From Acorus gramineus (Eukaryota; Streptophyta; Magnoliopsida; Acorales; Acoraceae), in NCBI GenBank assembly GCA_030737835.1, contig JAUJYN010000012.1, positions 3,064,208 to 3,128,207 on the forward strand: 64,000 nt of DNA, read 5' to 3'. Position numbers and translations under genes: made by a program. The notes beneath the pieces are model-generated. The model had not been told where the DNA came from. It worked only from the letters and a program-made list of their open reading frames with translations, and did no database searches. Below are positions 1-11,522 of this stretch, one piece after another. Within the stretch, counting starts at the first letter, position 1, and every line of letters begins with the position of its first letter.

Positions 1-233
1 TTGTTTCACTTTTGATCCGTTCGCAGATGAAAAGGAACCTTTTTTGATGTGTTTCTGAATGCCGTGTTGATAAACACAACATACCCACATTTAAAAAAAA
101 AAAACCCACCTTTGATTCATTGTTTCAATTTTGATCCATTCGCAGATGAAAAGAAACCTCTTTTGATGTGTGTTTGAATGCTGTGTTGATAAACACAACA
201 TACCCCCATTAAAAAAACCCCACCTTCGATTCA
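1..233. repeat. Tandem duplication upstream of the SPS start
   Basis: Two imperfect head-to-tail copies, about 1-119 and 120-233. Both begin TTGTTTCA(C/A)TTTTGATCC, share GCAGATGAAAAG, carry the short palindrome GTGTTGATAAACAC, and end in CACCTT(T/C)GATTCA. They differ by scattered substitutions and by the length of an internal A-run. The second copy ends about 20 bp before the start codon of the sucrose-phosphate synthase gene, so the array lies in its 5' UTR or proximal promoter. The first copy begins at the window edge, so more copies may lie to the left. Confidence 0.85.
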
Positions 234-254
234 CAGAGAGAGAGAGAGAGAGAG
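234..254 (+). repeat. (GA)n microsatellite in the SPS 5' leader
   Basis: A CA(GA)n run abuts the ATG of the sucrose-phosphate synthase gene. GA/CT tracts next to start codons are common in plant 5' UTRs. It separates the upstream tandem duplication from the coding region. Confidence 0.8.
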
Positions 255-3200
255 ATGGCAGGGAATGAATGGATCAATGGGTACCTGGAGGCGATACTAG
301 ACGTGGGGGTGACGGTGCCGGAGGAGCAGAGATCGTCGCATCCGTCGCCGAGGGAGAGAGGAGGAGGAGGAGGAGGAGGAGGGGGTGGTGGTCTCCCGAC
401 GCATTTCAACCCGACGAGGTACTTCGTGGAGGAGGTCGTGACCGGGGTCGATGAGACCGACCTCCACCGCACGTGGATTAAGGTCGTCGCCACCCGCAAC
501 GCCCGCGAGCGAAGCAGCCGATTGGAGAACATGTGCTGGAGGATCTGGCATCTCGCCCGCCGAAAGAAGCAGGTTTTCATGAATTTTGTGGTTTTTTTTT
601 GAATTGGAGATGTGAATTGTGTTTTGATCTTTTGATTCTAATGTTTGATTGATTGATATGTCAAGTATACATTGTTTTTTTAATTGTACTAATTAATTAT
701 TGTATTTGTATTGAATAATGTTAGGGACAGTTCTGCGGATAATCTGCACATTTTTAATTTTTTAAGAATAGTATACTTTAACTATTGAGCATAATGGGTG
801 TCAATTTAATTTGTTATTTAGTCTTTTGAATTTTTGTTTTTGTTGGAGAATAGTGGGAGTTTTCGTTTTTAATTGTCTTGTATTCAATTGATGTGGATCT
901 ACTGTTATGGAGTTCTCTGTACTCTGTAGAGTATATAAAATGTGATTGGTTTACTTGGTGTTACTAATATGTATGTTGTGTGTTGTGTTTTTTTGTATGG
1001 TATTGATTTTATTTGTAGAGATGGTTTGCATGAATTTGGAGCAATGAGCACATGTTACTGCTCATGTTACATTTGGCTCATTTAACGCACCGAAATACAT
1101 TAATAAATGGGTAATTCTCATGTGGTTACTATTTCCTTCAATGGACTTTTTTCCCCATTTGAGACAGATTAGAAACAATAATCATGATATATAAATAAAA
1201 TGACAATGATGATTTCCCAATAAGCATGTTCTGTCTAAACGAAATGCACAATAGGTTAGGTTTTGTTGCATGGATTATCCGGTTTCAATTACAGAAGAAC
1301 ATAAATTAATTTGGGATTTGATGTTTGGTGATATCTATTTTATTATCGTATTTAATTTTTTTTTCTCTCTAAATGTATAACATGGGATTTCTGTGGGCAT
1401 GGGAGTATCAGGATTCCGGAGTATTCTAGTCAAGGAACTGCTTTCCTTTGTATAGTTACAATGCGCGTTTATCGAAACAACAATAAATATTTTGCTCTTT
1501 AGCTTTCAAGCTATTTAATGGGAAGATTTTGAGCAATGTGTGCCAATGACAATCTCCAATTGAGGTTACTTTGAAGTTTTACGTGATTATTACTTTCCGC
1601 ATATGAGCAGATAGAGCTAGAAGAGTTCCAAAACATGGCAAAGCGGAGGTTGGAGCGAGAACAGGGGAGGAGGGATGCCACAGAGGACATGGTGGAGGAC
1701 TTATCGGAGGGGGAGAGGGGCGACATTTTGGGAGAGCTGACACAAACTGAGACACCGAAAAAGAAATTCCAACGCAACTTCTCCGATCTCCAAGTATGGT
1801 CCGACGATAACAAAGGGAAGAAGCTCTATATCGTCCTCATCAGGTACTCTTGTTGCTTTAAATGGAATAAAAGGAAAGTTTAATGAACGTCCTATTACAT
1901 TCTTTCCTATTATATGAGTGTATTTCAGTAGATTTTCTATTTAGGCATATTATCTGGGGTTCTGGGTGATTCCGTGGATTCAAGGTTTTCCCAATTAGTG
2001 TTGGGGATCTAGTCACCGAGAAAATGATTCTCGCCTTTTAAAATTGTACTTTATGTGATACTTGATGTTGATTTATGGTTTGTCATTTTTTATGAAACTA
2101 AGTTTTTCACTAGGCGGATGTGAGATTAACCTATTGACATTATGGTTCTGAATTTCAATCTACTTCCCATGCAAGAATGCAAGATGATATAAAAGTGAAT
2201 GTTTTCTTTAGTGGTTTCTTTTGAAACAGAGAAACTTTGTTGTTAGACCTAATGCCCTGTACATTTTTTGTCGCAACAATATGCTTAATAATCCCTTGAG
2301 AACTAAAGTAACAAATGTGGAAACTGAAGTCACAAATGTCAGCAGTAATTGATGCAGAGTAACCACTATGATCACTCTTTTTTGGTAACAAATGCATGGG
2401 ACTAATTGGAGGAATCCTTGACAAGGTTATTAAAATGTTTGAATCTCTTTGAAAATTTTGTGGGTCAATCAAATGAGAATGGGCAGCAATCTTGGCATGT
2501 CTTGAAGACCGTTTATTTTTCATGGAGGACTGACATGAGAACATCAATGCCAATCCTTCATGATATCAAGTAGAGAGGGTACTAAAAGTAATCTCAAGTC
2601 ATCAAGACCATATTTCAATCCATAAAGCCGGATGCAATAAATCTCGTCTTTAAAATCTTACACACTCTCTCCGTGCATTGAAATCTGAATTCGACCAGAA
2701 TTTTATTTTCAGGCTTTTGAACCATGAAATGGTCTTTCTCCTCATATCATCTCACTTTACAAAGTTTGAACTCAGAATCCTGATATCATCCGGAGCCATA
2801 TTTCAACATAGAAACCTTTCTATATATCTTTATTACAATCTATGAATCTTGGATTCAAAGCACTTGATGATTTGATATGATTCACACATTCTATAACTGG
2901 ACAAGTCATTACAATTGAATTTTACTATAGTTTTCTTTAACCATCTTTTGCCATCAGTACACATATCCTGATACTTTGCATGTATCCTTCCTTTCTTACA
3001 AAATCATGCACAATATTTGATGAAGCACCTGGGAGATGCTTATTTGTTTCTCTATCAGTTTGCATGGTCTTGTTCGAGGGGACAACATGGAGCTTGGGCG
3101 AGATTCTGACACAGGTGGACAGGTAACTAATTATACTTAATCCTAATGTAGTCATTAAATTTTACCTATAACTGTTAAATTGATGTTGTGAGCTTTTTGA

Positions 3201-6200
3201 TGATCAATTATTACCCTTCAATCAATATATGTGGACCAATGTTTTTAAGCACGTTGGAGTACTAGTCGATGAACAAAAAATTTCCTAACTAGGAAAGTTT
3301 AGCATACTGATTTCTATTAAAATGACTCCCATTTTAGGTTATTAAATGTTGTAAATCTGGTGGCAATCTTTTTTACTTTCTGTGGAAATGCTTCCATATC
3401 TTTATTTTATATGATGCATAAGCCAGTCTTTCATATAAATCCTTGTTACTTAATGCTTCGAATAATTGATTAATTCATGTATTAAATGTGTACTTTTCAT
3501 TAAATGTTTAAATCATGTCTCAATAGCAAAAACATCTTATTCAATAAGTCATGGACTAAAAAATTAAAATGTGCAGCAGAATTAAAATCAAAAGGAAAAA
3601 GTGCTAGGCTTTGTTCTGCTAGATTTAATGTCAGTTATGATGATTTTGCCTAGGTTCAAATAATATAACTTCAACTCAGATCGTGAGATCATGGATTTGA
3701 TTTAATATTGGTGATTTTGCATGTCATAAGTAAATTTTCTGTTTCTATAATTATTTATTTTAGAACTTTTCCCATTTTTTTCCCAAACTTAACCTGAATC
3801 ATACCGAATTGCGATTTTTTATCCTTTCTAAATTATTCCCAAATTCTTAACTGGTGAGAAGGATATTATACTTGATCCTAATGTTATTAAATATTACCCA
3901 TTTATCGATATGTGCAGGTCAATGGTCAGATTCATGTGGGAATACTAATTAACAAACTAAATTTTCCTAACTAGGAAAGTGAGCTGTTCTAACTTTTTGC
4001 CTCAAGTTTAGCATATTAAAATTTCTGTTTAAATGACTCTCAATTTAGATTTTTTAAACTTTTTTCCCATCTAGTCATGATTCAAGTTTAACATACCAAA
4101 ATTTTTATTTAAATGACTCTCAATTTACATTATTTAATTAATAATTCCAAATATGATGGTACTCAGGTCAAATATGTGGTTGAGCTAGCTCGAGCCCTCG
4201 CTATGATGCCAGGGGTCTATAGGGTCGATCTCTTCACTCGCCAGGTCTCTGCCCCTGATGTGGACTGGAGTTATGGAGAGCCCACCGAGATGCTGACCTC
4301 AGGTTCATACGATCTCGAGGGACACGACGTTGGCGAGAGTTGTGGTGCTTACATCATCCGAATCCCATTCGGCCCGAGAGACAAATATCTCCGCAAAGAG
4401 TTGCTTTGGCCATACATTCAAGAATTCGTGGACGGAGCTCTCGCTCATATCCTCAACATGTCAAGAGTGTTGGGTGAACTAAAAGGAGGCGGACAGCCCG
4501 TTTGGCCTTATGTGATCCATGGACACTACGCAGATGCCGGAGACAGCGCTGCGCTCCTCTCCGGAGCTCTCAACGTTCCAATGGTCCTCACGGGACACTC
4601 ACTCGGGAGGAACAAATTGGAACAACTTCTCAAGCAGGGGAGGCAGTCGAAAGAGGATATAAACGCGACTTACAAGATCATGAGGCGCATAGAGGCCGAG
4701 GAGCTCTCATTGGATGCTGCAGAGCTTGTTGTTACAAGCACGAGGCAGGAGATTGATGAACAGTGGGGACTGTATGATGGTTTTGATGTGAAGCTCGAAA
4801 AGGTGTTAAGGGCACGGATGCGACGCGGGGTTAGTTGCCATGGACGCTACATGCCAAGAATGGCGGTACGTGGAGTTTTTAAATTTGATTTTTTTAAAAT
4901 CCATTTTGTTAATCGATTGCACACAAATTTTCTATCTTAATAGATACAATATATATCTATCTAACTGGGACAAGTATTTATTCTTTGTGTACATGTGGGA
5001 AGTAATTATCCCTGTAGGTTATATCTAATAAATTCATTTAAAATGTAGATCTATTTGAGCATGGAAATATTACTCAATTTAGCATAAAGTATATACAGCA
5101 GGTTTAGATTTCTTAGCTAGTATACAACAACGTAGGACTTAACTTACTTTTATATTTGGAAACTGAATAAGTTAAATTTGTTATATAAACTATATTTTTA
5201 TTATTATCTTTGACAGACATTTAGCATATTCTGAACATCTTTTTTAAATACTAATTGCATGGTAATGTAAAAGGGAAGAAATGGGTGAATGATGCACGTA
5301 TTTTTTTTCATACTTTATATAATGTTATTTACTTTATATATACCAGTCAGTGAAAAAGTTCTATAAAGTATAATCCAGTGGACTAGCTAAGTCAAGTTTT
5401 ATATCATGATTATACTAGTCAAAATACAACTACCAAAGAGGGGCCTATTTCTAGAGTATGAAGAGCTACGTGACAAATGCTCTCACCAATCTCTACCATG
5501 TTTCCATGTTAATATGACCGTACAATTGCATAATAAATACCCCAAAGATTGATTTTCTTATTCAAGATAGTTTGTCTCTGAACATATTTTGCTATTTCTT
5601 GAAACATGAATGCATTTATTACTGTTAAAAACATCAAGTCATCGTATATATTTTTATTCAATCTGCATATTCTTTTGTAGGTTATACCACCTGGTATGGA
5701 TTTCAGCAGTGTCATAGTTCAGGAAGACACGCCAGAAACCGAATCAGAATTGGCTGCCATTATCGGTGCAGATGGGGCCTCTCCCCGGGCCATCCCACCC
5801 ATATGGACAGAAGTAAGAGATCTCACTATTTGAATTTACAAGGATCTCTGGTTCTTCTTTTAAAATTTCTTTAATACTACTCGTAATGCCCTGTAAATTA
5901 AGGGGCCATTTGGAAACCCATTGAAAAGAATGATGCATAAAGTAGCTTAATAAAACTCAATTCCTAGAATTTTAAAAAGTATACCTTTTTTACTAAAAGC
6001 TGAAACAAAATTTTTATTAAGCAGACTTTTCTGGAACCGTTTGCAACACATTTAGCTTTTTCGATTTCTTCAAAAGAAAATTCTCGTCCAAACGGGTTTC
6101 CAAATGACCCTTAAGTCTTAGACGAGGTACTGTTTTTATGATGAAAATGCACACTAGGTTGTGACCAAGACTATTGATTTCGATATTGAAAAATAAAAGT

Positions 6201-9200
6201 TGATTGACAGCTTTAATGACGTTTTGAACATTTCCCATTTATTGGTAGGATTCCTCGAGTGTCACAGTACTAATGTATAAGAATGGCATGCATGTTACAG
6301 GTGATGCGTTTCTTTACAAATCCTCACAAGCCAATGATCCTGGCTTTATCGAGACCAGATCCAAAGAAGAACATCACCACCCTCTTGAAAGCTTTCGGAG
6401 CATGCCGTCCACTGAGAGAGCTCGCGAATCTCGTAAAATAAATCCGGATTTTTTTTTTTTGGACTCATGAATCTGTGAACTTCACTTTTATGAAGTGTGT
6501 TCATTGATGAACTAAGATTTTCTGTGCAGACACTGATAATGGGCAACAGGGATGACATTGAAGAGATGTCTGGTGGCAACGCTAATGTCCTCACAACGGT
6601 TTTGAAGCTGATTGATAAGTATGACTTGTATGGGCAAGTTGCGTATCCCAAACATCACAAACAGTCCGATGTCCCCGAAATATATCGTCTTGCCGGAAAA
6701 ACAAAGGTTTGCGTGTGTGTGTGTGTATATATGTTTAATTATGTTTCCTAAGTTGGATTTCTAATGTATACCTCACTTGAAGATTACTAAATAACAAAAA
6801 CCATTGCAGGGAGTCTTTATTAATCCAGCGTTGGTCGAGCCATTTGGTCTCACACTTATTGAGGTTAGTTTCTCTTCTATAATATTGAAAAGAATCATAA
6901 AAAAATTCTCAATTGAAAACTTTCCTTTTTTTCCCTGAAAATTATTAGGCAGCTGCGCATGGGCTTCCGATGGTGGCTACTAAGAATGGAGGGCCTGTTG
7001 ACATTTGTCGGGTATGATTTTTTAAAAACATGCTTACATTCAATGCTACTAAGATCCCTTATGGAACCTATTTCTGAAAATAATTTTTTTCATTAAAGCT
7101 GCTCTCAACCAGTTTTTTCATAAAATATGTTTTGGCGACTTTTAACACAGAAATGCCAAAATCCAAAACCAAACACCCATTTGGAAACGATTATTTTGAA
7201 TACTAATTTCACATAAGCATAATCAGTTTCACAATTAGTTCCAAACTAATTTATATGTTGGTTTTTGATGAATTTATTTGTCAATGGATGCATTCAGGCA
7301 CTGAACAATGGGTTGCTTGTGGATCCACACGACCAACAAGCCATAGCTGATGCGCTTCTAAAGCTAGTCTCGGAGAAAAATCTATGGCACGACTGCAGAA
7401 GAAATGGGTGGCGTAACATACACTTGTACTCGTGGCCCGAACACTGTCGAACTTACCTTACAAGAGTCGCTGCGTGCCGGATGAGGCACCCACAGTGGCA
7501 AACAGACACACCATTAGATGACGCGAACGCTGACGAGTCACTAGGCGATTCTCTCAAGGATGTCCAAGATATCTCTTTAAGGCTCTCCGTTGATGGCGAC
7601 AAGTCAGTAGAACCCGATATTGGAGATGATGATCCAGATATTCAAGACCAAGTGAAGCGCGTCCTCAACAAGATCAGGAAAAGCGGACCCGAAGCTTCTC
7701 CAGAGGCAGTGGAGACGAAGAAACAGAGCGAAAGCGGTGGTGGAGCTGCTCTGACTAGGTATCCTCTCTTAAGGCGTCGGAGGAGGTTGTTTGTGATCGC
7801 GCTCGATTGTTACGATGAGAAGGGAGGGCCAGAGAAGAAGATGTTGCACGTTATACAGGATATATTCAGGGCCATCCGTTCGGACTCCCAGATGTCAAGG
7901 ATCTCAGGATTCGCACTCTCCACGGCGATGCCTCTCTCGGAGACGTTGGATGTGCTGAAGATGGGGAGGATCCCGCCAACGGACTTTGACGCCTTGATAT
8001 GCGGAAGCGGGAGCGAAGTGTACTACCCGGGCACAACCCAGTGCACGGATGCTGAGGGGAAGCTTTGTCCAGATCCGGATTACTCCTCCCATATTGATTA
8101 TCGGTGGAGCAGTGATGGCGTCAAGAGGACCATCTTGAAATTGATGAATGCTGGTGACTCTAATGAAAGCGGGGGTCCTATTGGTGTGATCGAGGAGGAC
8201 TCGAAATCGAGCAATGTTCATTGCGTATCTTACTTGATAAAGGACTCCACTAAGGCAAGATGAATCATCTTTAAAATTCTCTTGTGCTTTTTTTTTTTTT
8301 GATGAGTATTCTCTTGTGCTTTTGTTCTTCAGATGTTGGTAATTTTTTTTTATTGCTTTAGGCGAGGAAGGTAAACGAGCTGAGGCAGAAGCTTAGGATG
8401 CGTGGTATCCGATGTCATCTTATGTATTCAAGGAACTCTACGCGTCTGCAAGTTATTCCACTCCTCGCATCTCGATGTCAGGCTCTCAGGTATTGAATGT
8501 GAATGCATTATGGATTATTGAGAAGTTCAAATGTTTTTTTAATCATTTGTAGGTCTTCACTTCTTTGGCCATGTTTGCAACCAATTGTCAAGCTGATTCG
8601 ATTTTTGCAAAATCAGTTATTTCAAATAACTGTGTGTTCTGAACGGGTGTTTTTGAACTTCTTATTTTGGTTTTCATATGCTAAAGGCAATAAAACCACG
8701 CTTTGGGAAACTTTATTTCATAGAGGGCCTTAGAAGGTGTATCACTATTCATAAGATCTATTAGAGGTAGTTAATGCTGTTTTTTTTATAATTTTTTATG
8801 CTTTTAGGTTTTTGTTTAACATGCATAACATTGCATTGCAACTAGAAATGTGGGTTTTTTTGTTCAAGCCTTAGAGCACCTTATTTCATATTTATCAATT
8901 CTCTGCATATTTTATATTACATTGCATTCTTGAATGTTTAAATATAGTTAGTTTATCGTGTAGACGTTTTATGCATCTCATCAGCCAGAGTTGGGTGCAT
9001 TAGTTATTATTTCGCAAAATTTATTTCATGTCCATTAGTTTTCCTTAAATGATGATTTATTCCTTTTTCATAAGAAATTCAATAAGTTAACATAATTTTT
9101 TGTAATGTGTATTTGTTTATTAAAATTTATACATATAATATTTTCTACTCAAACAAAATTCACATATAAAGCTCTTCTCCTTTAATAATGCGTGTTTGAT

Positions 9201-10329
9201 ATGCTATCCGTATAAGACTTGATGTGTCGCCATTTATGTTGATCCTTGAGTAACTAATACTTTATTGCCCCTTTTGAGTAGCGACATAAGATATTCCAGA
9301 ACAAATAATTATTCTATTATAGATAACTTTCACCCAAACAAAAACTAAGACAAAATTTGAAACTACACACCAAGTATTACCTTTTATATGTTTTAATTCA
9401 TTTTCATTTTTTTACTAGACAAAGGCTGCGTTTGGATGTGATGTTGAAACGCTAAAATTCTTAAACTCTTGTGTTTTAAACTTCGCTTTTAAAAAGTATT
9501 ATTTTATTAGATTTTCAACCACAAGATTTTTTACCCTAAAAAGAGAAAATGGTGGTTTGAAGAATTAAACACTGAAAATGTGTTCGGATTTGAGTTTGAG
9601 AATTTTTTAACTTATTAAATGTAGAACTACCTAAATTCGTATCTAAACGTGACCAAATTTACTCTTGTTCTAAACGAAGATGAGCTATACTATATACACT
9701 TGTTTTAACAATCCTTGACATTCGTATATATGATATGATCAACTTCATTTCGCTCTAGTGTTCATTTATATTAGATTCTCAAATTTTTGCATGCATTTCT
9801 TACAAGGTTTCATTTGCATCCAAAATTTCATAGACTTTGTTGTTATAAGTAGTCAGCATAGCACCATATGTTATTTTATTCACATCTATTTTTTTACATG
9901 GTAAGTATATTTTTTTCTGGTTGAATTTTCTCCTATCAACAATAATAAAACTCGAAACCAAACACTCCTCAGAAAAATGAGTGTACCTTCATTAACCTGC
10001 CAAAAGGTGGTTTAATTGAGCAAATTCTTATATTTTGCAGGTATCTGTTCGTCCGGTGGGGGTTGAATGTCGCAAACATGTATGTCATCCTCGGGGAGAC
10101 AGGGGACACGGATCATGAGGAGCTCATCTCGGGATTGCACAAGACGGTGATCATGAAGGGGATCGTCGAGAAGGGCTCAGAAGCCTTGCTTCGGACCGCC
10201 GGGAGCTACCCGAAGGATGATATCATCCCCAGCGAGAGCCCTCTCATCGTGCACGTGAATTACGGGCAGAAGTCCGAAGACATCCTCAGCGCACTCAAAG
10301 GCGTCTCCAGATATTCTTCTGGTATGTGA
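255..10329 (+). CDS. SPS: Sucrose-phosphate synthase (OsSPS1-like), 12 exons
   Basis: Makes sucrose-6-phosphate from UDP-glucose and fructose-6-phosphate in the cytosol, a control point of sucrose synthesis. Exons: 255-572, 1611-1843, 3059-3122, 4167-4865, 5681-5812, 6301-6432, 6530-6706, 6810-6863, 6949-7011, 7298-8254, 8362-8489, 10041-10329. Together they give 3246 nt, or 1081 aa, close to the family's usual length. Family marks in order: N-terminal [16 protein letters not shown]; a Gly-rich run near residues 36-46; [14 protein letters not shown] and the glucosyltransferase domain from about 175; HGHYADAG and TGHSLGRNK; the E-x7-E pair E595/E603 in [11 protein letters not shown]; an acidic linker; and a C-terminal SPP-like domain from about 783 ([13 protein letters not shown]). 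Ser164 (RNFSD) and Ser428 (RRGVSC) sit where the spinach regulatory serines 158 and 424 are expected (inference). All introns are GT-AG except intron 10, which uses GC-AG. The remembered rice OsSPS1 sequence matches best throughout. Confidence 0.95.
5901..6110. mobile_element. Tourist-like MITE in SPS intron 5
   Basis: About 210 bp with terminal inverted repeats: AGGGGCCATTTGGAAACCC at the left, and the reverse complement of GGGTCATTTGGAAACCCGTT at the right. Both ends are flanked by TTA, the target size and sequence expected of PIF/Harbinger (Tourist) elements. There is no coding capacity. It lies within the intron between SPS exons 5 and 6. Confidence 0.65.
8255..8361 (+). other. GC-AG intron (SPS intron 10)
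   Basis: Exon 10 ends in ACTAAG followed by GCAAGA, and the next exon begins after GCTTTAG. Reading through the donor meets an in-frame TGA two codons later (Lys-Ala-Arg-stop). Joining AAG to GCGAGGAAG restores the conserved SPS reading frame. No GT lies between this point and the stop codon, so a GC donor is the simplest reading. Confidence 0.8.
9423..9656. mobile_element. Possible MITE in SPS intron 11
   Basis: The left end reads GGCTGCGTTTGGAT. The right end, reversed, reads GGTCACGTTTAGAT, so the ends are imperfect inverted repeats of the CGTTTGG type common in plant MITEs. There is no coding capacity and I could not fix a target-site duplication. Intron 11 (8490-10040) is otherwise AT-rich and shows no other feature. 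Confidence 0.4.
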
Positions 10330-11444
10330 TTAGTTACATGGTTTTAAAGAAACAAAAAGACTGTAAATCTTTGTGGTGGTGTTGTTGTCTGCTATTTTTC
10401 TCTATATGGGCATCATCTGGGCATAAGATAGCTTCAGATGCTGTGATTGTGTTTAGTATAAAGTATATGATGTTTTTTTTTTTTTTTTGGTAGGTGACTT
10501 GTATTATTTGACTTAAATATCAGTGAAGTTTATTCTATCATTTCATAACATGCCATTCTTTGTTTTTATTTTAAGCACAACATCTGAGTTTTCCAGATTG
10601 GAGGAAAAGTGAAGGGCATTATATGTACATCAAATCTGGTAATGGATTTCTATTCATACAATTATATATGATCAAACCCAGATTTGTGTGTTGTATTGTC
10701 TGCCTTGAATTCTATATGACGTTGTTATACTCCGTCCATTTTACAATTTTATATACAGTGGCATATATCTCGTGAGGCACCTGCACTCATATTGTATTAA
10801 TGAGTTCATATAATTCATTAGAGTGGATGTTTCCTTTGTTATAAAAATACATATTTTATTAGATGAAGTATGTTATTTAAAATTTTTTTTTTAAAAAAGT
10901 ACAAATTGCAATTAGGACTGTTTTGAGACTGCAAAGAGGGCTGAATAACATTTTACATGTTACATTTAAGCAACTGTTTGTGTATAACACCATACATTCT
11001 TGATATGTATAAAGTATGTTAGTTATGTTCATAATCTAACTCTTGATAACTATTGTAAAGGGATGGCTAAATTGTTTATGAGAGTTCATCTGTATCAATA
11101 TATTAAAATTATATTTCATGTCATTTTTTTTAAAAAAAATCTCGTTTAACACTCAGAATACACATTCTAAAACACCTCATATCAGTCACATTTCACACAT
11201 TCTCACATTTGAAAGTAGAATTTCATTTAAAAAATTATAAATCTTTATTTACAATTTATCTTCAAATTGTTAAAGAATGAACCAAACAAAATTGCACAAA
11301 AAATACAATCAAATAAAATTAATCACCTATTTAGTATTCTATCAAATGTACGATTAAAATGTCAAAAATGTTAGGACTATTAAAATCCCAAAGTTTCAGA
11401 CCCAGCTTTTGAAAAACACTATTTTATTAGTTTTTCAATTGCCG
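10330..11444. other. SPS 3' flank, no gene seen
   Basis: This is AT-rich sequence downstream of the SPS stop codon and presumably includes its 3' UTR. There are several A and T runs (for example near 10,470 and 10,885) but no recognisable coding exon on either strand. Confidence 0.6.
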
Positions 11445-11522
11445 GGCCGTTTGGATCCACGAATGGAAATCTCCTGCCTTTCTAAACGCAGAATCCACCG
11501 GACCATAGATCCAAATAGGGCC
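11445..11522. mobile_element. Short MITE-like sequence abutting the PPR stop codon
   Basis: About 78 bp bounded by GGCCGTTTGGATC at the left and the reverse complement of GGCCCTATTTGGATC at the right, typical MITE-style ends. The right end reaches the last base of the PPR stop codon. Target-site duplications are not clear. Confidence 0.5.

Noticed and set aside
209-580. Minus-strand frame with a poly-Pro run opposite SPS exon 1
   Set aside because: The Pro run is the reverse of the GGA repeat, and SPS coding evidence on the plus strand is unambiguous.
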